Below, piece after piece: positions 35,049 through 47,907 of a stretch of DNA of 64,000 bases. The translations under genes and the position numbers were made by a program. The notes beneath the pieces are model-generated. The model saw only the letters and a list, made by a program, of their open reading frames with translations, ran no database searches and was not told the origin of the DNA. Numbering within the stretch: position 1 is the first letter of the stretch; each line of letters starts with the position of its first letter. This DNA comes from Steinernema hermaphroditum (lineage: Eukaryota > Nematoda > Chromadorea > Rhabditida > Steinernematidae): assembly GCA_030435675.1 (NCBI GenBank), contig CM059621.1:3658001-3722000 (forward strand), written 5' to 3'.

Positions 35049-35440
35049 CAAGGGACCTGTCTAATATGTCCGCAGAGTTAGGAGCTCAAATTTAGCATAG
35101 CAATAGGACTTCACAAGACGAATACAGTGGTCACGTTGCAGGACCACTGTTTTCTCGATGCGGGTTCGAATCCGGTTGGAATCTATATGATTCTCTTTCT
35201 TTTATTTCTATTTCCTTTTCTTTTCTAACCCTGAAAAACGCCAAAAAGAGCAAAATTATCCTTAATTAATCCTTGTATTATCCTTAATGAGTGAATTTTC
35301 CAAATTTTTAGTCATGCTTTTAACTAGGTTAAAGTCAACGACAGGCGAAAATCCTTTGGCTCTGTATTAGTCTTGTGAAGTCCTATTACTATGCCAAATT
35401 TGAGCTCCTAATTCGGCGGACATATTAGACAGGTCCCTTG
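35049..35440. mobile_element. 392-bp inverted-repeat element with a tRNA-like insert
   Basis: The ends read CAAGGGACCTGTCTAATATG inward on both sides and the inverted similarity extends about 78 bases (left 35049-35127, right about 35361-35440). TTA at 35046-35048 and 35441-35443 is the target duplication. Just inside the left arm, a perfect 9-bp hairpin (35124-35132 with 35142-35150) is followed by GGTTCGAATCC at 35163-35173, an exact pol III B-box consensus in a near-complete T-arm. There is no acceptor stem or good A box, so it is not a tRNA gene. The element is non-autonomous. Confidence 0.82.
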
Positions 35441-38400
35441 TTAGTTGGGATCTCTGGTAGAGCACACACGTTATATCTTTGCTTAGATAGAGTTGTGAAT
35501 TGATGCGCCACTGGTATACTATACTAAACGTTAACCCGAAAAAGCTATCAGTTTATGCCCACAGCTGACCATCCAAGCGCTCTTCGAAAAGTCACGTCAA
35601 AACCATCTCGGGAAGTACACAAGTCCTTCCTGGAGAAAACTTAGCTATAGTCGTTTGATCCAAACTTTTGAATGGCGTCTCCATGGTGTTACATGTTTAC
35701 ATGGAAAGATCGCTTGTCGTATGTATTCCTTTCATTGGATCCAGCGATTTTATTTATTTGAATCATTAGTCCCCTGCCTCGAAATGTAGCGTCCCGTTTC
35801 AAAAAGAAGCCTGTAACCAAATTTAAGCATAAGGTAATGCAACGCACGGTAGTCCGTTGCATTTGTTCAGAGTGCTTATAGGAAGTGCATTGAACGATGA
35901 CATAGCGGCGCAGTGCAGATGCGACGCACATGATACAAATATGCCGCAGGTAAATTCGGTGCATATGATATGAGAAGAAAATATATTTTGGGAGTAGCTT
36001 AGTGGCTCGATAAAATAATATTGAGTAATCTTAAGTGCCTCGGTCACTGCTCTGTCACTCGTGCTCGTAGTAACGGCGTTTTCCATCGCATGCTCTTCGA
36101 TCAAGCAAAACGTTCTACCGAAGTGTAAGCTATTTTTTTATTTGCTTCCGTTCGAAGTGAGTTTTTCGAAGTTTGGTGTGCCTTACTTCTTCACGCTCTA
36201 GATCTTAAAGGCCATCGTACATTGGGAGCCAAGGTAAAAATACTCTCTACGAGAATGGGCCACGATGCTCGATGAAACTTTGTGGCGATGTTTGACGCCT
36301 AGTCGTCTGTTTACCGCGTAAATTTCCTGCGCGACATGAAACAAATTAAGTGTGCATCCGGTCTGCCAACTCGACCTACATAAGGAAGGAAGCTCTGGTT
36401 TCGGACAAGAGGAAATGTGTGTCACTTAATATGTCAACACATTTTCTAGAAAACGGCGGTAGTACGTTTGAGTCAAAGCAGTGACGTTTAAAAATGCTTC
36501 AAAAAACGTTTCAAATAAAAAGAAAAGTTTTTTTTGGAATTATGTGTCCTATAACTGTAGACTGCATCATTGCACAACTGAATCCATCAACTAATGCTGA
36601 GCATATTCACAGCTTCGAGCCATAAAACTGTTCTTTGTCCGTTTTGGATCCCACCGTAAGCCATATTTCGTCACTGCGATGGCGTTACCTCTTTTTTTAC
36701 TAGACTGCTATCAGGGTCCATTCATCGAAAACCACAGTCGCCGGTGTCTGATGACGGGCGCATGACTGATGACTATCCAGAACAGCCTACTGTTATTCTG
36801 TTTAAAAATAGCCATTAAATGTCTGAGCCTTCGGATACGGTATGTATGACTGATTGTTGTCGACATCGCTATGAGAACGAAAACAATTTTCACCTGGTGC
36901 AAAAAGACTTGGCATTTTCATTAATGAGAAGCTCATACGTAAACAAGGGGGAATTATCGAAAATACCCAGTGACTCTTGGTCTATCAGTCAAGTGAAAGA
37001 GAAGCGTGAAGAAGAGGACAGCACTTTTTGAAGTGACAATCTCGCTATAATCTTAATTGTGAATTTTGGGGACGTTTCGGGTGCCCGTTTTCAAGTCTGC
37101 AATAGTTGCTGTGCTAATATACAAAATACTCGTTCAGTCTTAAGTTAGGCTGCTGCCATGATCTTTTGGAGTAAGACGGTCGTGTAAATCTGACCTAGGA
37201 AAACAGCACCAGGCTCGCAAGTGAAAGAATTGGTTAGCATAAAGTTAGCTTTCCAGTCTCAGAACCAATCTTTCTGAAATGCACATTCTAAGTGATAACT
37301 TGTTGCTCCAATCCTCGTAGGTACATATAACGATCCGCTTGAACCATACAGCGTGATAATTGCACCAACGGCATGACCATTCTTTCCTTGTTTTCTATGC
37401 ATCATCACAACAATTATGCTTTGCACGTTCGCGTCCTTCTTATTTGTTCCCATTCGCAATAATTTCGCCGCATTTAGCTATGCACAAACATGAGGTGTCT
37501 CTTGCAAACACTCTTTACGAATCCGTCTAGACGAGCACTTGGAGGAAAGCTTCGCGGAAACGCGCAATGTTTTAATCATAATCAACACCGCCAACCGCAT
37601 CCTGCTCGCATCCGGAAAGCAAAAGTGATCTCTGCGGAAGTTGACAGTTTACGTGTACGAGAAAAGAAAAATCCCTAAAAGCCGGAAGCGCACCGCATAT
37701 TTGCTGCGTCTAATGCGCGTCTCCAAAACGCGCTCTTTCGTCTAATCCGCTAAGTGCGATTCTGCCACAAAACGTACGCACGCGTCATCGGGTCATTCAC
37801 CGTCTATTTCAATAGGTGTTGTCCTCGAACTGATCCACTGTTCTTCCGCTGGCCCTTTCAGGAACACCACAGTCTCAAAAAAACTGTGACGCAGGACTAC
37901 AGAGGATGAGCAGCTGCCGGCCGCCATGCGCTGAACTGCAAATCGGACATGATCTGGCGCCATAGAAGCAATGAGGCAACTTCATGAAGTATAACTCTCT
38001 GTGAACTCACTGTCTTACGTGACAGTACAACACATTCTACTTCAAGTTGATGTTTTTGATGCACAGATTGCATAGGAAACACCCACGGCTTCTAGGTTCT
38101 TCTATCCGGCCACTCTTTAGTTTTTCGTACCCGATAAGGTTTTTTTTCGATACAGTGATCAGTCAACTAAACGCGTCATGCACAATGAAATGACCCAAAT
38201 CCCAATCTAATGAACGACAGAAAATGACGTTTTGTGGAAAGCCCTATGTCGACTGTCGACTCGACTAAAATTCATAACAAAGGAAATTCGGTTTCCATTG
38301 AAAGCTACAAAATCCATACCATTGTCTGTCAATTGCATTTGCTTAATACATTAGAATGGAAAACAGAAGAATTCAGTTAATCTTCGTACTTAATGCTAAT

Positions 38401-38827
38401 GATTGAACAACAATGATTCGTGGAATGCGAAATAAGGTGACCTTTGAGAAAATAAAACGATAAATAAGTAGAAGAAACGTTTCGATCAAACAACCTCGGC
38501 AGCTCGTACTGTATCACTTCTCACGGAGAACAGAATATACTTACTCTTACGCTAATTAAGACCGATCGTTGCTCCGTATGAAAAGTAGAACTTCAGGACA
38601 CGTGCACATTTATTACAACAACCGTCATCTCCTTGAGATAGCTTCTAGTATCCTCCGAATGAGCTTTATATTCATCATGGGCACTTCGAGATCTGATCTC
38701 TTTCTATCAATAACAACCAAAAACCAACAATTGTTTATGTTTATAAAAGCTTTTATGCCTCCTAGGCATTGCCTAGAAATGGTATCTTTCTGGTGGAAAA
38801 GAAATCAGTGCGGATGGAGCAGATATC

Positions 38828-38892
38828 ATGGTAAAAAGATTCTTGGTAAAATTCTTGGTAAAAATTCTTGGTAAAATCCTTGGTAAAAAGAT
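38828..38892. repeat. Tandem repeat, ATTCTTGGTAAA unit, about five copies
   Basis: The unit ATTCTTGGTAAA, 12-14 bases with a variable number of A, is repeated about five times with one C substitution. The first and last copies both run into GGTAAAAAGATT. Confidence 0.8.
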
Positions 38893-41756
38893 TTTCTTTA
38901 ATAATGTTCCCAATACAAGATTTACGATATGCGCGTTTGTGTCTTAGGGCAACTTGCCTCCTGGCACATGTCATTTGCAAACGGTCCGTTATCGCGCATA
39001 CGCGTGGGGGTGTCGACGCTTTAGGGGCGACTCATCGGTCCCTAAGGGCTAATTGCACACAGACACAGCATCCTCCTTGTTTACCCCTTTCGCGAAGCAA
39101 TGAATCGCCGGCTATTTTGTATTGTTGACGAGAATGCATCATTTGTGAGTAACATTTGTGCTGGGTACAAGTCACAATATCGGTCGTGTTTTGTTCAAAA
39201 ACTTGACGTACATAAATTAGAATCTTAAAAAAGCTAAGACATCAAAACTTTCGCGCAGGAAATGATTGCAAAAAAAAAAGATTAAAAACAGTCTTAGTGG
39301 CGTGTTGAACGGATACAGAGGTGACACAGACGGCCAAAATTAGACATGTTTTTGCGTGCGACAACACACGTCTGCCCTAGGTGACTCTTAGTCTGTGTGG
39401 CTACAGATGTCATCTAAAACAGCTGATTCGTGATTGTCGGCCTTTACGTAGCGGCTGTGAACACCACAAAGGAAATGATTTCGGATTACGTTAATTTCAT
39501 TATCTAAGACTAAGGCGATTAAGAAGAGGACACAGTATTGTAATGAGCAATATTAGATAGTGACATCATAACTGAAAACAAAATCGAACAGCTTGTGGAA
39601 AAACAAGGCTACCGTAACGATCTTGTTATCACCACTGCGTCCATGACGCTGTGGGTAATATATGTGCTTTTTAAGGCGACATGAGACTATTCTCCTGTTG
39701 ACAAGCAATGGCCAAGAAATGGAACAGTTATTATAGCGAAAGATAAGGATGTTTTGGATTTAAAAAAGCGCGATCACGAGGACCTTCGTCACGTGACAGC
39801 ACGGGTCTGTTTTTGGACAGCTCATAACATAAAATTGGTTACACTGGGCCCCATTTTTGGTTTTCTTTTTACTCGTATAATGTGTGCAGTCGTCGTTTGT
39901 ATCCTGATAAATGACGACGTTAGGCACTTTGGGCACATTTGAATCATCTGTTCGACAGACCATGTTTCCAGTTGAATGAAATGTTTCACAGCTCATCGAA
40001 CTGGGCATGCTAAGCATCCCATCGACAAAGAACAAAACCGAAGTTCGAGCAGCACTTCGCCGAAATAAACAAACCATAAATCATGAGGGATGGCGTCATT
40101 TTTTGCCCGTTATAAGTCTTGCACTTCAGCGGTATATCATAAAGTTCGGCACTACCACCTGTCAGGTATACAGTGCAATGCACGCTAAATGACGGAACGA
40201 TTGCCGTATGTTTCTATTCATCAAAATTGTGCCTTACTATTTTCAGATTCAAATTCGAACATTATCAACATCGTAGCATTCTGCTAATGTGTTTTTAAAA
40301 GTTATCGTGAATGCGCATGTTTAAATACAGTCGCGACCGTTGGCAGAACTGCAATTGCGGACGGCAGAAACCTGTTCTTTTGTTGGAGCGTTCACTGTGC
40401 TCACATACATCCAGTTTTGTTGCAGTCTGAGGGGGTGCCATACATTTTATGTTCAAGAAATCACTCTAATCTAACCATTTCGGGTTGGTACCAATAGTTC
40501 AAAAAATTGAAAAACATCAACACCTCATATGTGTATCTTCCAGACGGATTTCGTGGCAAGATCAAAAATAATACCGTGTTTACGGTGCCGTTAAGTCCGA
40601 AGCAAATGAGGGTGCCACAAGGTGGCATCGTCCTGCTTGACGTAACAAGTTTAACAGCAATTTGAACCGAACAAAATCCACGATTTTCTGTCTGCATTCC
40701 ACTCGTTGTTTTGAAAGGTAAATAGCACCGTCCTAACCAACATTTATCTGGACGTAACAATTCCGCCACAACTACATACTATCTGCTAGCTCACTTTCTG
40801 TTTTCGTAAGTTCAAGTCTGTAGGTCAGAAAGTGACCGTCCCTCTCAGGTAATTATCACTGTCTTTCAATTGACAACACTCGTTCTGACGTAGCCGGTTC
40901 AATGATAATTGCAAATCTTTGTAATCAGTCATTTTCTGTCTCTGACATGTTTTCTTAAAAAGGACCGCTAGGTCAGTAAATCACCACTGTCTTTGAAATG
41001 ACAGCCGACTTGTGACGCAGTTCAAGCTGACATACAATTAGAACCGATACGATAACTAATCGTTTGCTCTCTTTGAGATACTACGGTATCTTTTGTTTGG
41101 TTGTTTGATGGGTTGGTGCACAGTGCAGAAAATATTGAGGGCTGCTGAAAAACGTGTTTAGAAGAAATACGTGGTAGATGATAAACAGTTTGTTTTTAAT
41201 GACGACGTCTTCCTAGAAATCAAGGATGTCTTCTAAGCCACAATATTCGTTTTGATGTCGCTTACTAGCAGCTACAGGGGACCAAAACCCATTGTCTGTT
41301 ATTTTGTAGGCAGGCGCCTGTTTGCTAACGGTTCATAGTGGTTAGATGGGAACAACGTTTCCAAATTCCTGAAACGGAGCTTTTGAAAACGTGCAATCTG
41401 ATATGCTGTTTTTTTGTAAAGGGCCGCCGGATACGATTTCAGTACCGTCTTTAAGGCTTAGCTCCTACAGAGGAATATTCTTAGTTCGGTGTGATTTTCC
41501 TTTTTAATAACGATTTTAATATTTTACAGGCAATCGTTGTCCTTTTCTGTTATCTCGAGCAACACAATGAACTGTTGGTGTACAAAAATGGATCTTGTTG
41601 CTCTTGATTTTAACTATTGTTCTCATTCCCGTATTTCTAAACCTATTTTCAAAGTCGCCACCACATCCGTCCCTAAGTGCACCCTTCAAATTTTTATTTC
41701 CTAAACGGTCGTGCTTAACGCTAGCAGACACGGCTGACACGGCAGGGAAGGCGGTT

Positions 41757-41858
41757 CAGCCCCGCCTTGTCTCTCGAGAGATTATGTTGTGAATGTGTGG
41801 GGTGCGTCTAGCCCCGCCTCTTGGGGGCGCTTCTGTCTCGCTGTGGCGGTACTTAAGG
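41757..41858 (+). promoter_or_regulatory. GC-box cluster and TATA-like site before the 41961 gene
   Basis: GCCCCGCC occurs at 41759-41766 and 41811-41818, and GGGGGCGC at 41823-41830, in an otherwise AT-rich neighbourhood. ACTTAAGG follows at 41851-41858, about 100 bases before the ATG. Gene 62727 has a comparable GC-rich, CCACGCCCC-containing upstream with CTTAAAAG. A shared promoter design is inferred from this. Confidence 0.35.
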
Positions 41859-41960
41859 GCCCGATTCAGAACGATTTCTCCGTGCTCGCCGGCATCAATC
41901 ATCGCGATGTCTACCGTCTAGATTTATTTAAATAATTTTCCGTTCATTCAGATTTCCGCG

Positions 41961-42538
41961 ATGAACTCCATGCAGACCGTTGCGCTTCTCGTGCTGGTCG
42001 CCGCCCTCTCAGATGCTCGCCATCATGCCCATCACAAGCGTCGAGTCGAAGAACCGGCCGTGATCCCGGCCAGTGACCTTGGATCCAAGAGATCAAGTGT
42101 CAAAGTGTAAGTCTCCGGTTTGCTCCTAACCTCTTACGAACATACGGTTATTTAGTGTTCCGTTCTTTGAAAGCGTCGAAGACCAAAAGGAGTACGTGTC
42201 GTACGACGACGAAGGAAAGCCGTACATGCTCTGTGCTACGCAACAGGCCGGAAAAACCGAATCGAAACGGTGTTATTTGCCCAATGATAAGCCTGCCTAT
42301 GATATGGGATTGGCTTGTTACACCTTGTGGCAGGGAAACACCGTTGTCCAGGACTGCTGGGTCAACCAGATGGTACGCTCGTAATCCGCCTTTCGTGGTT
42401 CTCATTGTTCGCGTTTAGATCTCCCTTACTCAGTGCCAGAAGCGCCGATGCACAGCACCTGAATCCCCAATGGGCATTCAGTTCTGCTGCTGTTTTGGGC
42501 ATGAATGTAATGAGGAATACCAGATTGAACAGCAGTAA
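41961..42538 (+). CDS. Secreted type II activin/BMP-receptor-ectodomain-like protein, copy A
   Basis: Exons 41961-42106, 42156-42372 and 42419-42538 give 160 residues; introns are 49 and 46 bases. A CGTTCATTCAG acceptor lies 9 bases before the ATG, as for trans-splicing. Residues 1-19 form a signal peptide (MQTVALLVLVAALSDA core), and a dibasic HKRR follows soon after. The mature domain has ten cysteines: PYMLCA, KRCYLP, GLACYTLW, QDCWVN, TQCQKRRC, FCCCFGHECN. Order and the last spacings (12 residues from Cys6 to CCC, 5 from CCC to the final Cys) match the three-finger extracellular domain of activin/BMP type II receptors. The chain stops nine residues after Cys10, so there is no membrane helix or kinase and it should be secreted. 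Binding of a TGF-beta-family ligand is inferred. A Ly6 or nematode ET-type three-finger protein is the main alternative. AATAAA is at 42762. Confidence 0.88.
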
Positions 42539-42761
42539 CCGCCCAAACCACGATTCTACTAGCTAGTACGGTAGTTACGCCTTGTAATTTATTTGTATAT
42601 TTATATATTTGTGTACATTTTGTTGTATTTTTGTTTTGTTCTCATGATACGGTCCCATGATCTCAGCTCCGTAGTCGACTGTGTCGACCGCCCACCACTT
42701 CTCCTCTCTGTCCCCAGTGATCTTCTTTGCCCCGCACTGCTCCACACTGTTTCATCTGAAA

Positions 42762-42767
42762 AATAAA
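42762..42767 (+). terminator. Polyadenylation signal AATAAA for the 41961 gene
   Basis: A canonical AATAAA lies 224 bases after the stop codon and is followed by a T-rich tract. Confidence 0.55.
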
Positions 42768-45127
42768 GAATTTATTTTTTTGTGAACTGCTTAAATGGAA
42801 TGCGTTCAAAGGAAAGCAGTTTGGTGTCTTATCGACGGCATTTGTCGTCTGGCTGATGTGTACTTTGACTTTTTTGCAATTGTATGGGAACACCACGTGA
42901 GCGAAGTACAGACGTCAGATATAGTAACGCGACTGGGTGCTGTCTACACGTGCGCCGGGGTCAGATAAGACGCTTGTGCGAATTGAAATGTTAACCGGTC
43001 ATGTCATCACAATCAGTGCAATATTTTATATGAAGCGCAAGGGCTTAGACGTGCCGGTGCGCATGACGACGACAGATAGTTTTCGATACACTATGTAATA
43101 AAAGAGAGACAAGGGCGACTTCTAGTACCGGAATTCAAGCGTCGACTAATTACGGGTTCTGCAATGGCTGAAATTTCTAAACTCGCACTCTGATTTGGAA
43201 TTTACTTATTAAGAAACCAACGGCATTTGGCCGTACAGAAAAAAAATTACACAAAAAGGCATCAATCGCACTATTAGCTGGAGATGATAGAACCATAAGC
43301 GGTGCTCACTCAGTTCTTGCAATTTCTTTATTGTTCGCGCACTGCAGTATAAAGTAGACAAAGGTACGTGTATTCCGATAAAGATTCGATAAACGCTGAT
43401 GGAAATGTCTAATTGATTGCATGGTTTGGTAGATTATTAAATGTACCTGGTGTGGCAGGTGATTTATTTGGTACATTCACTCCACTGTGTGAAGTCCACT
43501 CCCAACGAGCTAGCAGCCATATTTCAGAATGGTGCGGTTACCTTTTAACCTTACCTTGTGATCTGTAGTTTTCGCTGCTTTGCTTATTTCTTTTAGTCGC
43601 TTTTAAATTTAAAAACTCCTTGATTGCCAAAGCAGTAGTGGAAGTTCTCACTCATATCGCAATGGCGAGCGGTCGGTCCCTCCGGTCGCTCTCTGGGCGT
43701 CCGGTTGGTCGGGCGGCAAACCCTGTGGCTGTTGTGAGTGTTCCGGCTTCGAAAGAGAATGCTCATCAAAGATAGTGTTGTTGTCATTTTAAAGGCTTTG
43801 GCTAAGATTTTCTCCTAAACGGTTTTCGTTGCTGCTGTCCTAATTGGTAATGAAACAGATCGGTTTATGCTCACTTTACTGCTCACTGGTAAAGGCTACG
43901 TCAAGGTGGACCTGGTTGGTGATCTCCGTCGGTCACCGTTCAGTCTTTACTTGATCAGAGAACAGAATCAAAAATGAAAATATGAAGAATCTTGTTGACT
44001 TGGTGTGTCGGCGACGCCTATGAGACCATGGTGACTGATTGTGTGCGTGTTTGCAGTTGTACTTCAAGTAGCCCCCGCAAATTCAAAGGTTTGTATCGAA
44101 CTAAATGGTGTGTATAACTTCAATAATTAAAAATCATATGACAATAGTTGAACGGAAATGTCTCGCCGATGTCAGAATATCCCCATGTATCAACTCATGA
44201 TCAAAAAACGCCCAACAAGATAGTGAAGGCCGTAGTGAAGGCGATTATAGGTGACAAAACGTCGAATCTGATTAAAGCCGCACATATCGGGGTAGGTAGA
44301 TACGGGGTAGTTTCAATTTTTTAATGGGTAGGTGAGCGGTACTTGCGAGCAGATGACAAGAATCGTCGTCAGAATGATTCGGATCACAAAGTATTTAATA
44401 TTCAATTTAATGATGACTCAGTCGCCGATCGGACAACAGGCTCTATGATGTCAAAACTGAGGAATTTTAAGATTTACCTTCAAAGAGTTTTACCTTCCAT
44501 CTTCGAACTATGTTCTGTTTATGTCCATCTTTCAAGCCGCCGCAGTAGTGTTTACGGTAATGAAAGGAATGTATTACTACACCAACGTTCGCCATTTGAT
44601 AAGAAGAGACGATATTAAAAATGAAATAAGAAACGTAAAACCGTATCAGTCTATTACGTAAAATATTAAATCACCACTCAAGGACACGATTATCGATTGT
44701 CCGTAATGCAAACTTCTTTCAAGGTTCCGCGATACGGTTATTTATAGGGGTCTGTTTTCTTTTCTCTCGTGATTCCCAAGTACCCAACAATCTCGACCGT
44801 AGACCACTTTCCTTCGCTATCTAAAAAATTGTCTCTTATGAGATTATCGCCTTTGGCTAGCCTTAGAAGACGCCGGCACAAATCTTTAAAGAGCGTAGCG
44901 ATTTACGCGATCTATGTGGCACATTTTTTTTGCCATTACGGTAGTCTCCTGTTTAGCAAGGAGTAATCTTGCAATGACAACAGAATCGACATATCGGTCA
45001 CGTTCTTCAAAAGGTTTACTGTTGTTTATATCAATAGAAATCGTATTTTTCCATTTGTAGCTCTTTTGGGATCTTGTAGCGAATATAACGCAGAGAGAGG
45101 AATCCGTGCCACGGCTTTAACAATGTA
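42768..45127. other. Intergenic, one R2 repeat fragment
   Basis: Apart from the R2 fragment at 43640-43750, nothing recognisable was found. Open frames are short and without splice support. Confidence 0.45.
43640..43750 (-). repeat. Dispersed repeat R2, inverted fragment
   Basis: On the minus strand it matches the right half of 46985-47165: CCAACCGGACGC, CAGAGAGCGACCGGAGGGAC and the GAGTGAG words occur in the same order. Confidence 0.5.
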
Positions 45128-45994
45128 TTGAGTTGAAGCATTGAAAATGGGACACTTGATAAACTCCGTGCACTTGATAAACTCCGTTTTTCTCGTCATG
45201 TTTAGACTCGCGGTAAAGCTGATTTATGCATTGTTGTATACAGTGAACTCTCACCCCACAGTATAATTGGCGACTTATACTTTGCGTTCCTCTTGATGTT
45301 AGAGGTCCATTCATTTTTTATGGTCATTTTTTGGCACCTCGAGATGACAAAATGAGAAATGATTGACGGGCTTCCTATGGTATTAATTACGTGATGGATG
45401 GTGCCCGCTTTTAACCACGTGCATCGTTGGATCTAACCAACCGAATGCACCTGTCTATGTGGTCGTCATGTATCACAACATGAGCTAATCAAAAAAAGAT
45501 GGTCTTTTCGGATCATCGGATTTGACCATGTTCTGTTAACGCCAACGTTTCCAATTGATTAGGTACCATAGCAGAGAGTGGGGATATAGAGCACGCAGCC
45601 CTCACTCACAGCTACCATGCACGCTTAGTGCTTAGTGATATTTTCAAGTTGACCCCAGAATGGCTCTCCATTTTGAGCTGAGCGATTCCTTTTTTACTAT
45701 TTATCTATAACTCTCTCATCTCTATGTAATCGTTATATGTGTTCGTCCACAAAGGGTGATACCAGAAGAATTCTCTTCAATTAAGACAAAGAGGTCGAAA
45801 ATTGGCCACAACATTTTTTGACTTGAAACCTCTTGTATTCTATGAATGAGGGATCCGCCTTTCGCCCGAGAAGTGGTCTGTAGTTGTCCAGTCAAATGGT
45901 GAATACCTTGAAGTGAAATGGGTGAAAAAATACAATAAACAATAAAAAAAACAAATCAGTGCAAAAGTGTCCCATTTTCACTGCTCCAACCTAA
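45128..45994 (+). mobile_element. Degenerate mariner-like element, copy 1 (867 bp)
   Basis: The right end, inverted, reads TTAGGTTGGAGCAGTGAAAA then TGGGACAC. The left end reads TTGAGTTGAAGCATTGAAAA then TGGGACAC. Both are flanked by TA (45126-45127 and 45995-45996). The interior aligns over its length with the element at 50907-51800 but has frameshifts and stops, so no transposase is encoded. A 17-base word (CACTTGATAAACTCCGT) is duplicated just inside the left end. Confidence 0.75.
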
Positions 45995-46050
45995 TATTTC
46001 TCCTATCGAAGTTCTTGCGATTGCTCGCGACCTGGAAGTCGTTCTTTCTA

Positions 46051-46640
46051 TTGGGTTGGTGCATTGAAAATGGCCGATGATATAAACGTGCCATAATTTC
46101 GTAAAGTTTACTCTCAGAACATAACCGATTGGCGTGTTGCTGGGTACAGTGAACTCTCACCCTACATTATGATCTACCACTTGTCCATCCTCTTGATTTT
46201 TGGAGGTCTATTCTATCTTGATGGTCATTTTTTTGGCACCTCGAGATGGTGAAATACGGAGTTATATACAGGCTTCCTACGGTAATAATGCGATAGACGG
46301 TAGCTGCCCTAGGTCACGTACATCCTTGGGTCTAAGCTACTAAACGCACTTATCGCTGTGTTCATCATAAATCATAACGTGAACAAACTTAAAAAAGATG
46401 GCTTTGTCGGATCACCATGTTCTCTTAACTCCAACGTTCCAATTCGTTAAGGAAATAGAGGCCAAATTTGTCAAAAATATTCCCTGAATTCCCAAAAAGG
46501 CCGACTACCCGAGGCCATATCTTTTCAACTGGACCTCCACAAAGGCTCCCCACTTTGAGCTGAGAGATTCCCGTTTGCTCTTCTTCGCTCTATCTTACTG
46601 TCGTCTATGCTCGTAAAAACATGACGATATCAGAGAAACC
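46051..46640 (+). mobile_element. Degenerate mariner-like element, copy 2, right end lost
   Basis: The left end TTGGGTTGGTGCATTGAAAA follows a TA at 46049-46050, 56 bases after copy 1 ends. The interior follows copies 1 and 3 with indels until about 46640, where similarity stops. It is a decayed, truncated copy. Confidence 0.65.
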
Positions 46641-46984
46641 TCAGCTCGCTACCGCAATGCTAGTGAGACTACGGATTACTTATTGCATTAGGCAAAAGGA
46701 CATTTTTTAAACATGTCGACAGAATTTTTCGACGACGGTTTTCTGTGAAAGCTCATGAGTTTGTTCATTCAGAATTTTAATACCTACCAGGTAAACAGCT
46801 TATTTTTCAGTCTGAGTGGTCCTCACTTAGGCTAAAAGACCTCTGACGTTTAAGCCTTTTAGCTCCTGGATGTTCCATGACTAAAGCTTGTTTTTATCAT
46901 ACGCAAAAGATGATCAGATTTACCGTATGCTTTCTGTCACTGGTATTGAACCTATTATAATCTTAACGATCTTTAGGATGACAC

Positions 46985-47165
46985 CTTGGGCAGGCGGGTT
47001 CCTGAAGTCGGACATCTTGTTGTCAGCGGTGGTAGGTCTACGGCTTTCGGGTGTCCCAATTCCCTCCGGAAGCCGGACACAACTGCCGCAGGGTTTACCA
47101 TCAGACTAACCGGACGCTCAGAGAGCGACCGAGGGACCGCTCATCACCGCGACATGAGTGAGACC
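46985..47165 (+). repeat. Dispersed repeat R2, longest copy
   Basis: This copy covers both the GTCGGACATCTTGTTGTCAG half shared with 28553-28650 and the GGACGCTCAGAGAGCGACCG half shared with 43640-43750 and 54585-54765. It is the best template for the family. Open frames across it are not supported as genes. Confidence 0.6.
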
Positions 47166-47907
47166 TACCGTTGCCCGTTTAACATGTATCCTTTAATGCG
47201 AAGACAAAGGCTGTTCAAAATGAAGGAAAATCACATGATTTGTTTTATGGCGTGCTCAGTATTACCGTTTTCTGGGTTAGACAGCGTCCCTTTGTTTTGA
47301 TTTCTTAACGCAACATCAAACAACAAGGCAGCATTCAATCGAATAAAGTTCCATAACTGAACTAACAAGGAAGGTCTTCCAAATGAACGCCAATTCTCTT
47401 GGACGACCTTCCTTGTTACTGTAGTAGTCATATAGGTGCCAGGAATTGTTTATAGTGAAATACGTGAAAGTGCTGTAGACGTTTGAATGGATACGGTCCG
47501 TATTCTTGCAAACGTCACATTGCCACATCGCCCTACTTATCCATGCATCCCGTTCTTTAAAATTGTGAAATTCGATCTTTGTACCTGTAGGTGCTATTGA
47601 GTGCTATTGAGCGATAAATCAAACAAACAACCCTGCAAAGATATCAGTTGTTTGCAGACCCGCTTTTCGCTGACTGATACGGAACAACACCAGACAAGCT
47701 GTCCACGAAATGTCCGTTTCTATCCCCGTTTTGTGTCCGTTTTCTTATTTCCCAATCAACGGCAGACAGCTGATGCACCGCCCCATTTGGGAGTGTTCTT
47801 CGACGATAGCCGACTCCTCCTATAGAGGAGGGTCCGTTCTCATCTCGCAACGGTGCTCTGCTTATCATACTGTTTTTTTTTCGTCAGGCCGCAGTATTTC
47901 TGTGGTG

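Larger units (their letters stand above)
35441..41960. other. Intergenic, no supportable gene
   Basis: No spliced gene model was supported. A minus-strand frame at 40769-40461 (102 codons) has no motif or splice context. The interval contains a short tandem repeat at 38828-38892 and, at its end, the GC-box cluster before the 41961 gene. Confidence 0.45.

Noticed and set aside
35124..35190. A tRNA gene
   Set aside because: Only a B box with a one-mismatch T-arm and one hairpin are present. The hairpin loop has nine bases, there is no acceptor stem or D-arm, and the piece is inside a transposon.
40461..40769. A 102-codon minus-strand gene with several cysteines
   Set aside because: No domain recognised, no splice acceptor or donor in phase, and no signal peptide.
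42539..42760. A transmembrane helix and kinase domain downstream of copy A (full TGF-beta receptor)
   Set aside because: All three copies stop within nine residues of the last cysteine and AATAAA signals follow; no kinase motif is present nearby.
47710..47907. Longer N-terminus for copy B using the upstream open frame
   Set aside because: It would place about 66 non-signal residues before the signal peptide and cross a strong TTTTTTTTCGTCAG acceptor; the ATG at 47908 fits the paralogues.
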